The position numbers were made by a program, and so were the translations under genes. DNA of 64,000 nt, from the NCBI RefSeq assembly GCF_900156155.1, contig NZ_FTMD01000006.1:186001-250000 (forward strand), read 5' to 3'. Below are positions 24,951 through 34,651 of this stretch, one piece after another. The notes under the pieces are model-generated. The model did not search any database and was not told the origin of the DNA. It saw only the letters and a list, made by a program, of their open reading frames with translations. Within the stretch, counting starts at the first letter, position 1; each line of letters opens with the position of its first letter. Source of the stretch: Aromatoleum tolulyticum. Its GTDB lineage: Bacteria > Pseudomonadota > Gammaproteobacteria > Burkholderiales > Rhodocyclaceae.

Positions 24951-27365
24951 ATGGACGTCCGCCCGCCGCTGCTGTATCTGGTGCATCGGATCCCGTATCC
25001 GCCGAACAAGGGCGACAAGCTGCGGTCGTTCCACATCCTGCGTCATCTGGCGCGATCGTATCGTGTCTATCTAGGAACCTTTGTCGATCGTGCCGAGGAT
25101 GCGCCCCATGTCGAAACCCTCCGCGAGTGGTGCGCGGACGTCTGTGCGATCCCGCTGTCGCCCGTACGCACCCGGCTTGCCAGTCTGCGGGGGCTGTTGA
25201 GCGGGGAGGCGTTGAGCCTGCCCTACTATCGTAGCCGGCGCCTGCGGAATTGGGTGGATGGAACTGTCCGCAGTCAGGGGATCCGTCGAGCGGTGGCGTT
25301 TTCCGGGCCGATGGCGCAATACCTCGATCACGCCGGGCTCGACCGTCGGGTAGTGGACTTCTGCGATGTGGATTCCGCGAAGTGGTCCGACTACGCCGGC
25401 GCGCGCGCATGGCCGATGTCGTGGTTGTATCGGCGGGAGGGGGCGAAGCTGCTGGCGTTCGAGCGGGAGGTGGCTGCGGCGACGGATGCCAGCATCTTCG
25501 TGACCGACGCCGAGGCGGATCTCTTCCGGCGGGCCGCACCGGAAGTGTCCGGTCGGGTCGTGGCGATGCCGAACGGGGTCGATGCGGAGTTCTTCTCGCC
25601 CGATGCGGGCCATGCGAACCCTTATCCCGCCGGCGGGCCGGTCGTCGTGTTCACCGGGGCGATGGACTATTGGCCCAACGTCGATGCGGTGGTGTGGTTC
25701 GTGCAGGACATCCTGCCTCTGTTGCAGCGGTCGCGTGCGGACCTGCGGTTCTGCATCGTCGGGATGAATCCCGCGCCGGCGGTGCTGGCGCTGGCCGGCC
25801 CCTCGGTAGTGGTGACCGGCAGCGTGCCCGACGTGCGGCCGTGGATCGCGCATGCGCAGGTCGTGGCAGCACCGCTGCGGATCGCGCGGGGCATCCAGAA
25901 CAAGGTGCTGGAGGCGATGGCGATGGCGCGACCGGTGGTGGTGTCGGCATCCTCGGCGACCGGGCTGGCGGGCGAACCGGGGCATGACTTCGAGGTCGCC
26001 GGGACGACCCACGAGTTTGCCGCGCGGATTTCCGCGCTGCTCGGCGACCCCGAGCGGGCGATGCAAATGGGCACATGCGCGCGTGCCCGCGTCCTGGCTG
26101 CGTACAGTTGGGATGCCCACCTCGGGCGCCTGGATGCGCTGCTCGACGCGGCACGCGAGCCCGCTGTCGCGCGACCGCGCGCGCAGGACGCCGCTGACCA
26201 CGACCCGCGGCCGCTGGTGGTGCATGTCGTGTATCGCTTCCAGGTCGGCGGGCTGGAAAACGGCGTCGTCAATCTGATCAACCGGCTGCCGGTCAGCCGC
26301 TTCCGCCACGCCGTCGTCGCGCTGACCGACTGCGACCCGGCATTCTGCCAGCGCGTCGTGCACGACGACGTCCGTTTCGTTTCGCTGCACAAACCGCCAG
26401 GGCACGGCGTTAAGTTGTACCCCGCGCTGTTCCGATTGTTCAGCGAGCTGCGGCCCGCGGTGGTGCATACGCGCAACCTCGCCGCGCTGGAAGCCGTCGT
26501 GCCTGCGTGGGCAGCGGGGGTGCCGGTGCGCGTGCATGGCGAGCACGGCTGGGACGTGTCCGATCCCGATGGAACGCGACGGCGCTTCCAGTGGATGCGT
26601 CGGCTGTATCGGCCGTTCGTGACCCATTACATACCGCTGTCCGACCATCTCCTGCGATATTTGAATGCGTCGGTCGGAGTGGGCGCGGCGTGCATGACCC
26701 GCATCTGCAACGGGGTCGATACGCAGCGATTCAGGCCGGGCGTGCGGGGACGAGAGGTGCTGGCGGGCTCGCCGTTCGAGGGCGACGATCTGTGTGTGAT
26801 CGGCACGGTCGGCAGGCTCGAACCGATCAAGGATCCGCTGAACCTGCTGCGCGCGTTCGTGCAATTGCTCCGTCGGGCACCGCAACTCGCCCGGCGCTTG
26901 CGCCTGATGATCGTCGGCGACGGCTCCCTGCGGGCGGAGCTCGAGGCGGAGATCGCCAGGGAGGGCGTTGGCGCTTGCGTGTGGCTGGCCGGGGAGCGGC
27001 GCGACGTGCCGGAGGCGATGCGGGCGCTGGATGTGTTCGTGCTGCCGTCGCGGGCGGAGGGCATCTCCAACACCATTCTGGAAGCGATGGCCTGTGGTCT
27101 GCCGGTGATTGCGACGCGAGTGGGCGGGAATGCAGAACTGGTGATCGAGGGCGAAACGGGAATGCTCGTCCCGGCCGGAGACAGTGCTGCGCTGGCCGAT
27201 GCGCTGGCGCGCTACGTCGAGGACGGCCGGATGATGCAGCAGCATGGGCAGGCGGCGCGGAAGCGCGCCGAGGCGGAGTTCAGCATCGACGGCATGGTTG
27301 CGCGCTATGCGCAGCTGTACGAGTCCTTGTTGAGTGCGGCGGGGCGTCCGGTGCCGGCGACCTGA
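24951..27365 (+). CDS. fused double glycosyltransferase (TIGR03087-like plus TIGR03088-like)
   Basis: 804 aa from ATG 24951. Two complete GT-B, family-4-like glycosyltransferases lie in one uninterrupted frame. The first (about 1-400) opens YLVHRIPYPPNKGDKLRSFH and contains FVTDAEADLF, the MPNGVDAEFF loop and GIQNKVLEAMAMARPV. A hydrophilic Ala/Arg/Asp-rich linker (about 401-420) has no internal start codon. The second (about 421-804) opens VVHVVYRFQVGGLENG and has ICNGVDTQRF, IGTVGRLEPIKD and SRAEGISNTILEAMACGLPV. In most XrtA loci these are two neighbouring genes. Fusion would make two sequential transfers by one polypeptide. Confidence 0.92.
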   Translation: MDVRPPLLYLVHRIPYPPNKGDKLRSFHILRHLARSYRVYLGTFVDRAEDAPHVETLREWCADVCAIPLSPVRTRLASLRGLLSGEALSLPYYRSRRLRNWVDGTVRSQGIRRAVAFSGPMAQYLDHAGLDRRVVDFCDVDSAKWSDYAGARAWPMSWLYRREGAKLLAFEREVAAATDASIFVTDAEADLFRRAAPEVSGRVVAMPNGVDAEFFSPDAGHANPYPAGGPVVVFTGAMDYWPNVDAVVWFVQDILPLLQRSRADLRFCIVGMNPAPAVLALAGPSVVVTGSVPDVRPWIAHAQVVAAPLRIARGIQNKVLEAMAMARPVVVSASSATGLAGEPGHDFEVAGTTHEFAARISALLGDPERAMQMGTCARARVLAAYSWDAHLGRLDALLDAAREPAVARPRAQDAADHDPRPLVVHVVYRFQVGGLENGVVNLINRLPVSRFRHAVVALTDCDPAFCQRVVHDDVRFVSLHKPPGHGVKLYPALFRLFSELRPAVVHTRNLAALEAVVPAWAAGVPVRVHGEHGWDVSDPDGTRRRFQWMRRLYRPFVTHYIPLSDHLLRYLNASVGVGAACMTRICNGVDTQRFRPGVRGREVLAGSPFEGDDLCVIGTVGRLEPIKDPLNLLRAFVQLLRRAPQLARRLRLMIVGDGSLRAELEAEIAREGVGACVWLAGERRDVPEAMRALDVFVLPSRAEGISNTILEAMACGLPVIATRVGGNAELVIEGETGMLVPAGDSAALADALARYVEDGRMMQQHGQAARKRAEAEFSIDGMVARYAQLYESLLSAAGRPVPAT

Positions 27366-27381
27366 AGCGGGAGAAACGTGG

Positions 27382-29310
27382 ATGTGCGGAATCGCCGGGC
27401 TGTTCCACACGCGTGACAAGCGGGAATTTCCGCGCGATCTCGTGCAGCGCATGAACGACGTCCAGTTTCATCGCGGGCCGGACGAAGGCGGGGTGCATTT
27501 CGAGCCGGGTGTCGCGCTCGCCCATCGGCGGTTGTCGATCATCGACCTGTCCACGGGCCAGCAGCCGCTTTTCAACGAGGATGGTTCCGTCGCAGTCGTC
27601 TTCAACGGCGAGATCTACAACTACCAGGAACTGGTGCCCGAACTGGAGCGCTGCGGTCACCGTTTCCACACCCGCAGCGATACCGAGGTCATCGTGCACG
27701 CGTGGGAGGAGTGGGGCGAGGACTGCGTGCGCCGCTTCCGCGGAATGTTTGCGTTCGGGTTGTGGGATCGCAAGCGCGAGACGCTGTTCCTCGCGCGTGA
27801 CCGTCTTGGCGTCAAACCGCTGTATTACGCGCTGCTGCCGGATGGCTCGCTGGCCTTCGGTTCCGAGCTGAAAGTGCTGATGCAGCATCCGGCCCTGGAC
27901 CGGCGCATCGATCCGTGCGCGGTCGAGGAGTATTTCGCGCTCGGCTATGTCGCCGAGCCGCGCACGATCTTCGTCGGTGCCAGAAAGCTCGGGCCCGCCG
28001 AAACGCTGACAGTCCGTCGCGGCGAAGCGGTGCCGGCGCCGAAGAGCTACTGGGACGTGCGGTTCACGCTCGACAACCCGATCGGGCTGGCCGACGCGGC
28101 CGCGGAGCTGACCGAACGCCTGCGCGAGTCGGTCCGCCTGCGCATGATCGCGGAAGTCCCGCTCGGCGCCTTCCTGTCCGGCGGCGTGGATTCGAGCGCT
28201 GTGGTGGCGACGATGGCAGGTCTGAGCGGCGATCCGGTCAATACGTGCTCGATCGCCTTCGACGATCCGGCCTTCGACGAGGCCGCCTTTGCGCAGCAGG
28301 TGGCCGGGCGCTATCGGACGAACCACTACGTCGAAACGGTGCAGTCCGACGATTTCGAGCTGATCGACAAGCTCGCGGTGCTGTATGACGAGCCCTATGC
28401 CGACAGCTCCGCGATCCCGACCTGGCGCGTGTGCCAGCTCGCGCGCAGGAAAGTGACCGTGGCGCTGTCGGGCGACGGCGGCGACGAGAGTTTCGGTGGT
28501 TATCGGCGTTACCGCCTGCACATGATGGAGGAGAAGCTGCGCGCGAGCCTGCCGCTCGGGGTGCGCCGGCCGATGTTCGGCGTGCTCGGGCGGCTGTATC
28601 CGAAGGCCGACTGGGCGCCGCGCGTGCTGCGCGCGAAGACGACCTTCCAGGCGCTGGCGCGTGATTCGGTGCAGGCGTATTTCCATTCGGTATCGATTCT
28701 GCGCGATGACCTGCGCCGGCAACTCTACTCGAGCACCTTCAAGGCACAGCTCGGCGGCTACAACGCGCTCGACGTGTTTCGCCGGCACGCGGCCAACGCA
28801 GGGACGGACGATCCGCTGGCGCTCGTCCAGTACCTCGACCTGAAAACCTACCTCGTCGGCGACATCAACACCAAGGTCGATCGCGCGAGCATGGCGCATT
28901 CGCTGGAGGTACGCGAGCCGCTGATGGATCACCCGCTGGTCGAATGGCTCGCGACGCTGCCCTCCTGCCTCAAGGTGAAGGGCAACGAGGGCAAGTATCT
29001 GTTCAAGAAGGCGATGGAACCGCTGCTGCCGCACGAGGTGCTGTACCGGCCGAAGATGGGTTTTGCCGTGCCGCTCGCGCGCTGGTTCCGCGGGCCGCTG
29101 AAGGCCCGGGTGCGGGAGGCGATGCTGGGCGGGACGCTTGCGTCCACCGGGCTGTTCAATGCCGATACGCTGCGCCATCTCGTCGACGCCCATCAGTCGG
29201 GCGCCCGCGACTACAGCGCGCCGCTGTGGACGCTGTTGATGTTCGAGTCCTTTGTCCGCCAGAGCGGCGCCCTCGCCGGGTCGGTCGAAGCGTCGAGAGT
29301 GGCGGTCTGA
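27382..29310 (+). CDS. XrtA-system asparagine-synthase-like amidotransferase 1
   Basis: 642 aa from ATG 27382, whose product starts MCGIAGLF with the catalytic Cys2 of a class II glutamine amidotransferase. The N-terminal glutaminase (about 1-210) includes the HRGPDEGG and FNGEIYNYQEL motifs. The C-terminal ATP-pyrophosphatase domain carries SGGVDSS at residues 266-272 and a later SGDGGDESFGGY. This matches the TIGR03108 exosortase-linked family. It probably forms an amide on a sugar uronic acid or on a precursor of the polymer rather than making free asparagine (inference from context). Confidence 0.93.
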   Translation: MCGIAGLFHTRDKREFPRDLVQRMNDVQFHRGPDEGGVHFEPGVALAHRRLSIIDLSTGQQPLFNEDGSVAVVFNGEIYNYQELVPELERCGHRFHTRSDTEVIVHAWEEWGEDCVRRFRGMFAFGLWDRKRETLFLARDRLGVKPLYYALLPDGSLAFGSELKVLMQHPALDRRIDPCAVEEYFALGYVAEPRTIFVGARKLGPAETLTVRRGEAVPAPKSYWDVRFTLDNPIGLADAAAELTERLRESVRLRMIAEVPLGAFLSGGVDSSAVVATMAGLSGDPVNTCSIAFDDPAFDEAAFAQQVAGRYRTNHYVETVQSDDFELIDKLAVLYDEPYADSSAIPTWRVCQLARRKVTVALSGDGGDESFGGYRRYRLHMMEEKLRASLPLGVRRPMFGVLGRLYPKADWAPRVLRAKTTFQALARDSVQAYFHSVSILRDDLRRQLYSSTFKAQLGGYNALDVFRRHAANAGTDDPLALVQYLDLKTYLVGDINTKVDRASMAHSLEVREPLMDHPLVEWLATLPSCLKVKGNEGKYLFKKAMEPLLPHEVLYRPKMGFAVPLARWFRGPLKARVREAMLGGTLASTGLFNADTLRHLVDAHQSGARDYSAPLWTLLMFESFVRQSGALAGSVEASRVAV

Positions 29311-29337
29311 GTGGCGGCCTGGGTGGTGACCTGAGCG

Positions 29338-30537
29338 ATGAAAATCCTGCACGTCTTCGATCATTCGATCCCCTTGCATAGCGGCTATACCTTCCGCTCC
29401 GCGGCGATCCTGCGCGAGCAGCGTGCGCTGGGATGGGAGACCTTCCACCTGACGTCGCCGAAGCAGGGCGCGACGGCCGCCCTGGACGAAGACGTCGACG
29501 GCCTGCGATTCTTCCGCACGCCGCCCATTTCGGCGACGACGCCCGTGCTCCGCGAGACGGCCCTGATGCGGGCGTTGCGAACGCGGATCGTCGAGGTGGC
29601 CACGAAGCTGCGGCCGGACGTGATCCACGCGCACTCGCCGGTGCTGAACGCGTTGCCGGCCCTGAGCGCCGGCCGTCGGCTGGGCATCCCCGTCGTCTAT
29701 GAGATCCGGGCGTTCTGGGAGGATGCCGCGGTCGACCATGGCACGGCACGCGAGCGGGGTCCGCGTTATCGCATGACGCATGCGCTGGAAACCTGGGCAT
29801 TGAAGCGGGTCGATCACGTGTTCACGATCTGCGAGGGATTGCGCGCCGACATCGTCGGACGCGGGATCGCCGCCGAGCGCGTCACCGTGATTCCCAACGC
29901 GGTCGATATCGAATCCTTCCAGCTCTCGGGCGAGCCCGACGCGGCGCTGAAATCCCGTCTCGGGCTGGATGGCAGGACGGTCATCGGTTTCGTGGGTTCG
30001 TTCTACGCTTACGAGGGGCTGGACCTGCTGTTGGACGCGGTGCCCGTTCTGCTCCAGCGCCTGCCCGACCTGCGAGTGCTTCTGGTCGGTGGCGGTCCGC
30101 AGGAGGCGAGCCTCAAGGCCCAGGCCGACCGGCTGGGGATCGCCGGCCGTGTCATTTTCGCCGGCCGCGTGCCGCATGACGAGGTGAGTCGCTACTACGA
30201 TCTCATCGACCTGCTGGCCTACCCGCGTCACTCGATGCGCCTCACGGAGTTGGTGACACCGCTGAAGCCCCTCGAGGCGATGGCGCAAGGGCGGGTTTTC
30301 GTCGCCTCCGATGTCGGCGGCCACAAGGAACTCGTGCGTGATGGCGTGACCGGGCGACTGTTCCGAGCGGGCAATCCGCAGGCGCTCACCGAGGCTGTCG
30401 TCGACATGCTGGCCAAGCGGGGTCAGTGGGGCGACTACCGGGTCGCAGGACGGCGCTTCGTCGAATCGGAGCGCAACTGGCGTACCAGCGTCGGGGCGTA
30501 TCGCGTGCCCTATGCGCGGCTGGCGGGGGCTGTATGA
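29338..30537 (+). CDS. exosortase A-associated glycosyltransferase (TIGR04063-like)
   Basis: 399 aa, GT-B fold family 4. The N-terminus MKILHVFDHSIPLHSGYTFRS is diagnostic of this exosortase-linked group. Further signs are IHAHSPVLNALPAL, VVYEIRAFWEDAAVDHGT, the VIPNAVDIESF loop, GFVGSFYAYEGLDLLL, and the donor-binding LTELVTPLKPLEAMAQGRVFVASDVGG. It adds one sugar to the growing lipid-linked unit. It overlaps the exosortase gene by four bases. Confidence 0.93.
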   Translation: MKILHVFDHSIPLHSGYTFRSAAILREQRALGWETFHLTSPKQGATAALDEDVDGLRFFRTPPISATTPVLRETALMRALRTRIVEVATKLRPDVIHAHSPVLNALPALSAGRRLGIPVVYEIRAFWEDAAVDHGTARERGPRYRMTHALETWALKRVDHVFTICEGLRADIVGRGIAAERVTVIPNAVDIESFQLSGEPDAALKSRLGLDGRTVIGFVGSFYAYEGLDLLLDAVPVLLQRLPDLRVLLVGGGPQEASLKAQADRLGIAGRVIFAGRVPHDEVSRYYDLIDLLAYPRHSMRLTELVTPLKPLEAMAQGRVFVASDVGGHKELVRDGVTGRLFRAGNPQALTEAVVDMLAKRGQWGDYRVAGRRFVESERNWRTSVGAYRVPYARLAGAV

Positions 30538-32135
30538 GCGCGCCGGAAGACCAAGTGAGGCAGCAGGCCGGCGGCGTGGCACTTGCGGCGCCGGCGGCCG
30601 GTGTTTCGCGTGATACGGTAATCCGTCTCGCGGTGCTGGTCATCGGGATCGTTGCCCTGCTCGGCACGTACCGCGACACGCTCGCAGCCATGGTCGAGAT
30701 CTGGGACCGCTCGGACACCTTCGCGCACGGCTACCTCGTCGCACCGATCACGGGCTGGCTGATCTGGCGCGAGCGCGCCCGCCTGCGCGGATTGCCGCTG
30801 ACCCATTCCCTGCTCGGCATGGCGGCCGCAGCCGCGGCGGGTTTCGCGTGGCTGCTCGGCGAACTCGCGAGCGTCGCCAGCGTGTCGCAATTCGCCTTGG
30901 TCGGCATGATCATCGCGCTGGTGTGGGCGGTGATGGGGACACAAGTGGTGCGGGCGCTGGTGTTTCCGCTGGGCTTCCTGTTCTTCCTCGTGCCCTTCGG
31001 TGAATTCCTGTTCCCGACGATGATGGATCGCACGACCGATTTCATCATATGGGGCCTGCGCCTGTCGGGTGTGCCGATTTACGCGGAGGGGCGCAGCCTG
31101 GTGATTCCGTCCGGACACTGGGAGGTCGTCGAGGGCTGCAGCGGGGTGCGCTACCTGATCGCGTCCGTGGTGGTCGGCAGCCTGTATGCGTATCTTACCT
31201 ACCGCTCGCTGCTCCGGCGCCTGATCTTCGTCGCGCTGTCGGTGGTGCTGCCCATCATCGCGAACTGGCTGAGGGCTTACGGCATCGTCCTGCTCGCGCA
31301 CATGAGCGACAACCGCATTGCCGCCGGCCTCGATCACCTCATCTACGGCTGGGTGTTCTTCGGGGTGGTCATGATGCTCTTGTTCTGGGCCGGCGCACGC
31401 TGGCGCGAGGATGAATTTTACGATGCGTCGGTGCCGCGTGCGGCGGTCACTGCGGACGGCGGCTCCGCCTCCAGGTCGTCGTGGTTCGTGGCGCCGCTGC
31501 CCGTCGTCGCGGTTGCTCTGGTGCTGTTGTGGCCGCCGTTGCTCGGCGTGCTCAATGCGCAAGGTGCGCGAGGGGCGGTGAGCCTTGCCGGACTGCAGTC
31601 CGGTGCAGGCTGGCAGCGTGTTGCAGGCGACCGCGTGCCCGACTGGAAGCCGCATTACTCGGGCATGCGCGATGAACTGCGCGAATCATGGGCGAACGGC
31701 AATGTGCCGATCGGGCTGTACGTTGCCTACTACCGCAATCAGGGGCCGGGAGAGGAACTCGTCAATTCCGAGAACCGGCTGCTCAAGTACAAGGACAGGC
31801 AATGGAGCGTGGCGGCGCATCGCGAGCTCCCGGTGCAGGTCGGCGGACGCGAGGTGAATGTGCTCAGCACCGAGATTGTCAATGGCGCCGCCACTCGGTT
31901 GTTGATCTGGCACTGGTACTGGATCGACGGACATTGGACGACCAGTGAATACGCCGCGAAGTTTTACCAGACGCTGGCCCGCTTGCGCGGGCGCGGCGAC
32001 GATTCGGCCGCCGTCATGATCTATACGTCGCTCGGCGAAGGGGCGCGGACCGTGGCCGAGACCGCACTCGCGTCATTCCTGCGGGACAAGGGAGGCGAGT
32101 TGGGCGACTCCCTCGCTCAGGCGACGGGGCGTTAG
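30534..32135 (+). CDS. xrtA: exosortase A with C-terminal EpsI domain
   Basis: 533 aa from ATG 30534. An integral membrane transpeptidase-like protease with about eight helices in residues 27-310. The catalytic trio is visible: Cys202 in EGCSGVRYL, Arg247 in NWLRAYG and His268 in DHLIYGWVFFG. It recognises PEP-CTERM sorting signals and processes exported proteins. The C-terminal 200 residues are a periplasmic EpsI-type domain (VPDWKPHYSGMRDELR, YVAYYRNQGPGEELVNS), often a separate gene elsewhere but commonly fused in XrtA. It defines this operon as an exosortase A locus. Confidence 0.95.
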   Translation: MSAPEDQVRQQAGGVALAAPAAGVSRDTVIRLAVLVIGIVALLGTYRDTLAAMVEIWDRSDTFAHGYLVAPITGWLIWRERARLRGLPLTHSLLGMAAAAAAGFAWLLGELASVASVSQFALVGMIIALVWAVMGTQVVRALVFPLGFLFFLVPFGEFLFPTMMDRTTDFIIWGLRLSGVPIYAEGRSLVIPSGHWEVVEGCSGVRYLIASVVVGSLYAYLTYRSLLRRLIFVALSVVLPIIANWLRAYGIVLLAHMSDNRIAAGLDHLIYGWVFFGVVMMLLFWAGARWREDEFYDASVPRAAVTADGGSASRSSWFVAPLPVVAVALVLLWPPLLGVLNAQGARGAVSLAGLQSGAGWQRVAGDRVPDWKPHYSGMRDELRESWANGNVPIGLYVAYYRNQGPGEELVNSENRLLKYKDRQWSVAAHRELPVQVGGREVNVLSTEIVNGAATRLLIWHWYWIDGHWTTSEYAAKFYQTLARLRGRGDDSAAVMIYTSLGEGARTVAETALASFLRDKGGELGDSLAQATGR

Positions 32136-32136
32136 C

Positions 32137-33246
32137 GTGAACTGGGCGGGCAAGCGCATCGCACTGATCGGCCCGCTGCCGCCGCCGGCGGGGGGCATCG
32201 CGAACCAGACCCTCCAGCTGGGGGAACTGTTGCGTGCCGAGGGGCTTGATGTGGAGCTCGTCCAGGTGAATGCGCCCTATAAGCCGGCCTGGGTTCGCGG
32301 CGTGAAGGGCCTGCGCGCGGGATTCCGGCTGGTGCCCTACCTGCTGCGTCTGTGGGCGGCCGCAGGGCGGGCCGACCTGATGCACGTGATGGCCAATTCG
32401 GGCTGGTCGTGGCACCTTTTTGCTGCGCCCGCGGTATGGGTTGCCGCATTGCGCGGCGTGCCGGTGGTGGTGAACTACCGTGGCGGCGAGGCGGGCGATT
32501 TTCTCTCGCGCTCGGCGCGTTGGGTCAGGCCAACGCTCCTGCGGGCCGGTGGTGTACTGGTGCCGTCGGGCTTTCTGCACGAGATCTTCGCGCGTCATGG
32601 GGTCGCGACCCATATCGTGCCCAACGTCGTCGATCTTGCGCGCTTCAAACCCGCTTCGTCACGGCAAGGGGGGGCTGGCGCCCCACATATCGTGGTCGCG
32701 CGCAACCTGGAGCCGATCTACGGCATTTCCGTGGCCCTGCATGCGTTTGCGCGGATTCTTGCGGAATACCCGCAGGCGCGGCTTTCGGTGGCCGGCTCGG
32801 GACCCCAGGCGGGCGAACTCGAGCGCCTGGCTGCCCAACTGGACCTGGGAGGTCATGTGTGCTTCACCGGCCGGCTCGATCGCGACGAAATGGCCGGGCT
32901 CTATCGTGACGCCGATGTGATGCTGAATCCATCGCGTGTCGACAACACGCCGAATTCCGTACTGGAGGCGCTTGCGAGCGGTGTGCCGGTGGTGAGCACC
33001 GCGGTCGGCGGCGTGCCGTATATCGTCGAAGACGGTCGCAGTGCGCTGCTTGTGCCGCGCGATGATGCGGCGGCGATGGCGTCCGCCGTCACGCGTCTGC
33101 TGCGCTCGCCGGAGCTCCGCCAGCAATTGGTCGAGTGCGGGCTTCGCGAGGTGCGGCGCTATACCTGGACGGCCGTGCGCGACACGCTGTTCGCCGGCTA
33201 CACGGCCGCCGTGCAGAACGGGGTGGCACCGGTGGCGGTGCGGTGA
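32137..33246 (+). CDS. glycosyltransferase family 4
   Basis: 369 aa from a GTG one base after the exosortase stop. GT-B fold: the N-terminal acceptor domain begins RIALIGPLPPPAGGIANQT, with VVVNYRGGEAGDFLSRS in the middle. The donor half has VPNVVDLARFKP, RNLEPIYGISVAL, VSVAGSGPQ-like spacing and LNPSRVDNTPNSVLEALASGVPVVSTAVGG. The sugar donor is not predictable. It is part of the late, variable section of the XrtA operon where the species-specific polymer is defined. Confidence 0.92.
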   Translation: MNWAGKRIALIGPLPPPAGGIANQTLQLGELLRAEGLDVELVQVNAPYKPAWVRGVKGLRAGFRLVPYLLRLWAAAGRADLMHVMANSGWSWHLFAAPAVWVAALRGVPVVVNYRGGEAGDFLSRSARWVRPTLLRAGGVLVPSGFLHEIFARHGVATHIVPNVVDLARFKPASSRQGGAGAPHIVVARNLEPIYGISVALHAFARILAEYPQARLSVAGSGPQAGELERLAAQLDLGGHVCFTGRLDRDEMAGLYRDADVMLNPSRVDNTPNSVLEALASGVPVVSTAVGGVPYIVEDGRSALLVPRDDAAAMASAVTRLLRSPELRQQLVECGLREVRRYTWTAVRDTLFAGYTAAVQNGVAPVAVR

Positions 33247-33259
33247 CCTGGAGATATCG

Positions 33260-34651
33260 ATGAGCCTGCCTGCCCGACTGGTCAGTGATGCGCTGTTTCC
33301 GCTCCACGAGCGCTTGATGGGCCGCCCCACCTTCACGTATCTCGACGAGCTCGAACGCAGCCAGTGGTTGCCGCGCGACGAGATCGAATCGCTGCAGGCG
33401 CGCAAGCTCGGCTCATTGTTGCGCACGGCGCACGCGCACAGCCCGTGGTTTGCCCAACGGATCGACGAGGCCGGACTCGACCCTCATGGCCGCGAGATGG
33501 CGCTTGTCGATCTGCTCAAGCTGCCGACGATGGACAAGGCGGACGCCCGCGCCCATCGCGACGAGATCGTCTGGCGCGACGCGCCCGGGGGAGTGTTTCC
33601 CTACAACACCGGTGGCTCCAGCGGCGTGCCGCTGTCCTTTTATTTCGGCCGCGCACGCCAGGCGTCGGACGCAGCGGGCCGCATGCGCGCGCGTCGCTGG
33701 TGGGGCGTGGAAGTCGGCGAGCGCGAGGTCTATCTGTGGGGCGCTCCGGTCGAGTTGAACAAGACCGATGTAGTCAAAGTCGTCCGTGATCGACTGCTCA
33801 ATCAGCTCGTGCTGAATGCGTTCAATATGTCCGAGGCGGCGATGGACGGCTATCTCGATGCCATCCGCGCCTACCGGCCTGCGTGCGTGTATGGCTACGC
33901 CAGTTCGATCGCGCTGCTGGCGGCGCACGCGCAGGATCGTGGTGCGGACATGCGCCTGCCGACGCTGAAGGTCGTATGCACGACCGGGGAACCGCTGTTC
34001 GAGCACCAGCGGGAGCTGATCGGGTCGGTATTCGGGGTGCCGGTCGCGAACGAATTCGGCAGCCGCGACATCGGATTCACCGCGCATGAGACGCCGGAAG
34101 GGCAGATGCTGCTGATCAGCGAGAGCATTGTGCTGGAGGTGCTGGATGCGCAAGGTCAGCCCGTTGCCAGCGGCGAGACAGGGGAGGCTGTCATGACCGG
34201 TCTGTGTTCGGAGGGGCAGCCCTTCATCCGCTACCGGACCGGCGACGTGCTGCGTCTGTCGGCGGAGGCCTGCCGCGCAGGGCGTGGTCTGCACGTCATC
34301 GACCAGGTCGCCGGCAGGCAGACCGACTTCGTCGTGCGCTCGGACGGCACGGTCATGCACGCGCTGGCGGTGATCTATGTGCTGCGGGCGGTCGACGGCA
34401 TCAAGCAGTTCAAGTGCATCCAGCATGCGCCCGACGTGATCGAGGTCCAGGTGGTCCCGGATCGCGCCTGGTCGCCGGAACGCGAGGCGCAGATTGTGAC
34501 GGGGCTGAGGGCACGGCTGGGGGCCGACTTGCGCGTCGAATGCCGCCTGCTCGACGAGATCCCCCCCGAGGCATCCGGCAAACACCGCTATGTAGTCAGC
34601 CATGTCGCGCTGGCACCACGCCTCCAGTCCGCAACCGGGGGCACGGCATGA
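33260..34651 (+). CDS. CapK/PaaK-like adenylate-forming enzyme (phenylacetate-CoA ligase family)
   Basis: 463 aa from ATG 33260. ANL-superfamily signature motifs are present: the P-loop-like YNTGGSSGVPLSFYF near residue 115, VVCTTGEPLFEHQR, EFGSRDIGFTAHE and RYRTGDVLRL near 330, and a C-terminal KHRYVVSH that supplies the catalytic lysine region. Relatives named CapK occur in capsule loci. They may activate a carboxylic acid for transfer onto the polysaccharide or act without CoA; the substrate is unknown. It is followed by the alpha-toroid and formyltransferase genes, all coupled by short overlaps. Confidence 0.87.
   Translation: MSLPARLVSDALFPLHERLMGRPTFTYLDELERSQWLPRDEIESLQARKLGSLLRTAHAHSPWFAQRIDEAGLDPHGREMALVDLLKLPTMDKADARAHRDEIVWRDAPGGVFPYNTGGSSGVPLSFYFGRARQASDAAGRMRARRWWGVEVGEREVYLWGAPVELNKTDVVKVVRDRLLNQLVLNAFNMSEAAMDGYLDAIRAYRPACVYGYASSIALLAAHAQDRGADMRLPTLKVVCTTGEPLFEHQRELIGSVFGVPVANEFGSRDIGFTAHETPEGQMLLISESIVLEVLDAQGQPVASGETGEAVMTGLCSEGQPFIRYRTGDVLRLSAEACRAGRGLHVIDQVAGRQTDFVVRSDGTVMHALAVIYVLRAVDGIKQFKCIQHAPDVIEVQVVPDRAWSPEREAQIVTGLRARLGADLRVECRLLDEIPPEASGKHRYVVSHVALAPRLQSATGGTA

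Noticed and set aside
26140-26215. Frameshift or hidden start separating the two glycosyltransferases
   Set aside because: The reading frame is continuous, and neither ATG nor a ribosome site is present near the junction, so a true fusion is the simplest reading.
27280-30582. 1100-codon open frame on the minus strand
   Set aside because: It lies antisense to the well-supported asparagine-synthase and glycosyltransferase genes, is rich in Arg, His, Ala and Gly, and has no recognisable domain. It is a by-product of high GC3 codon use.
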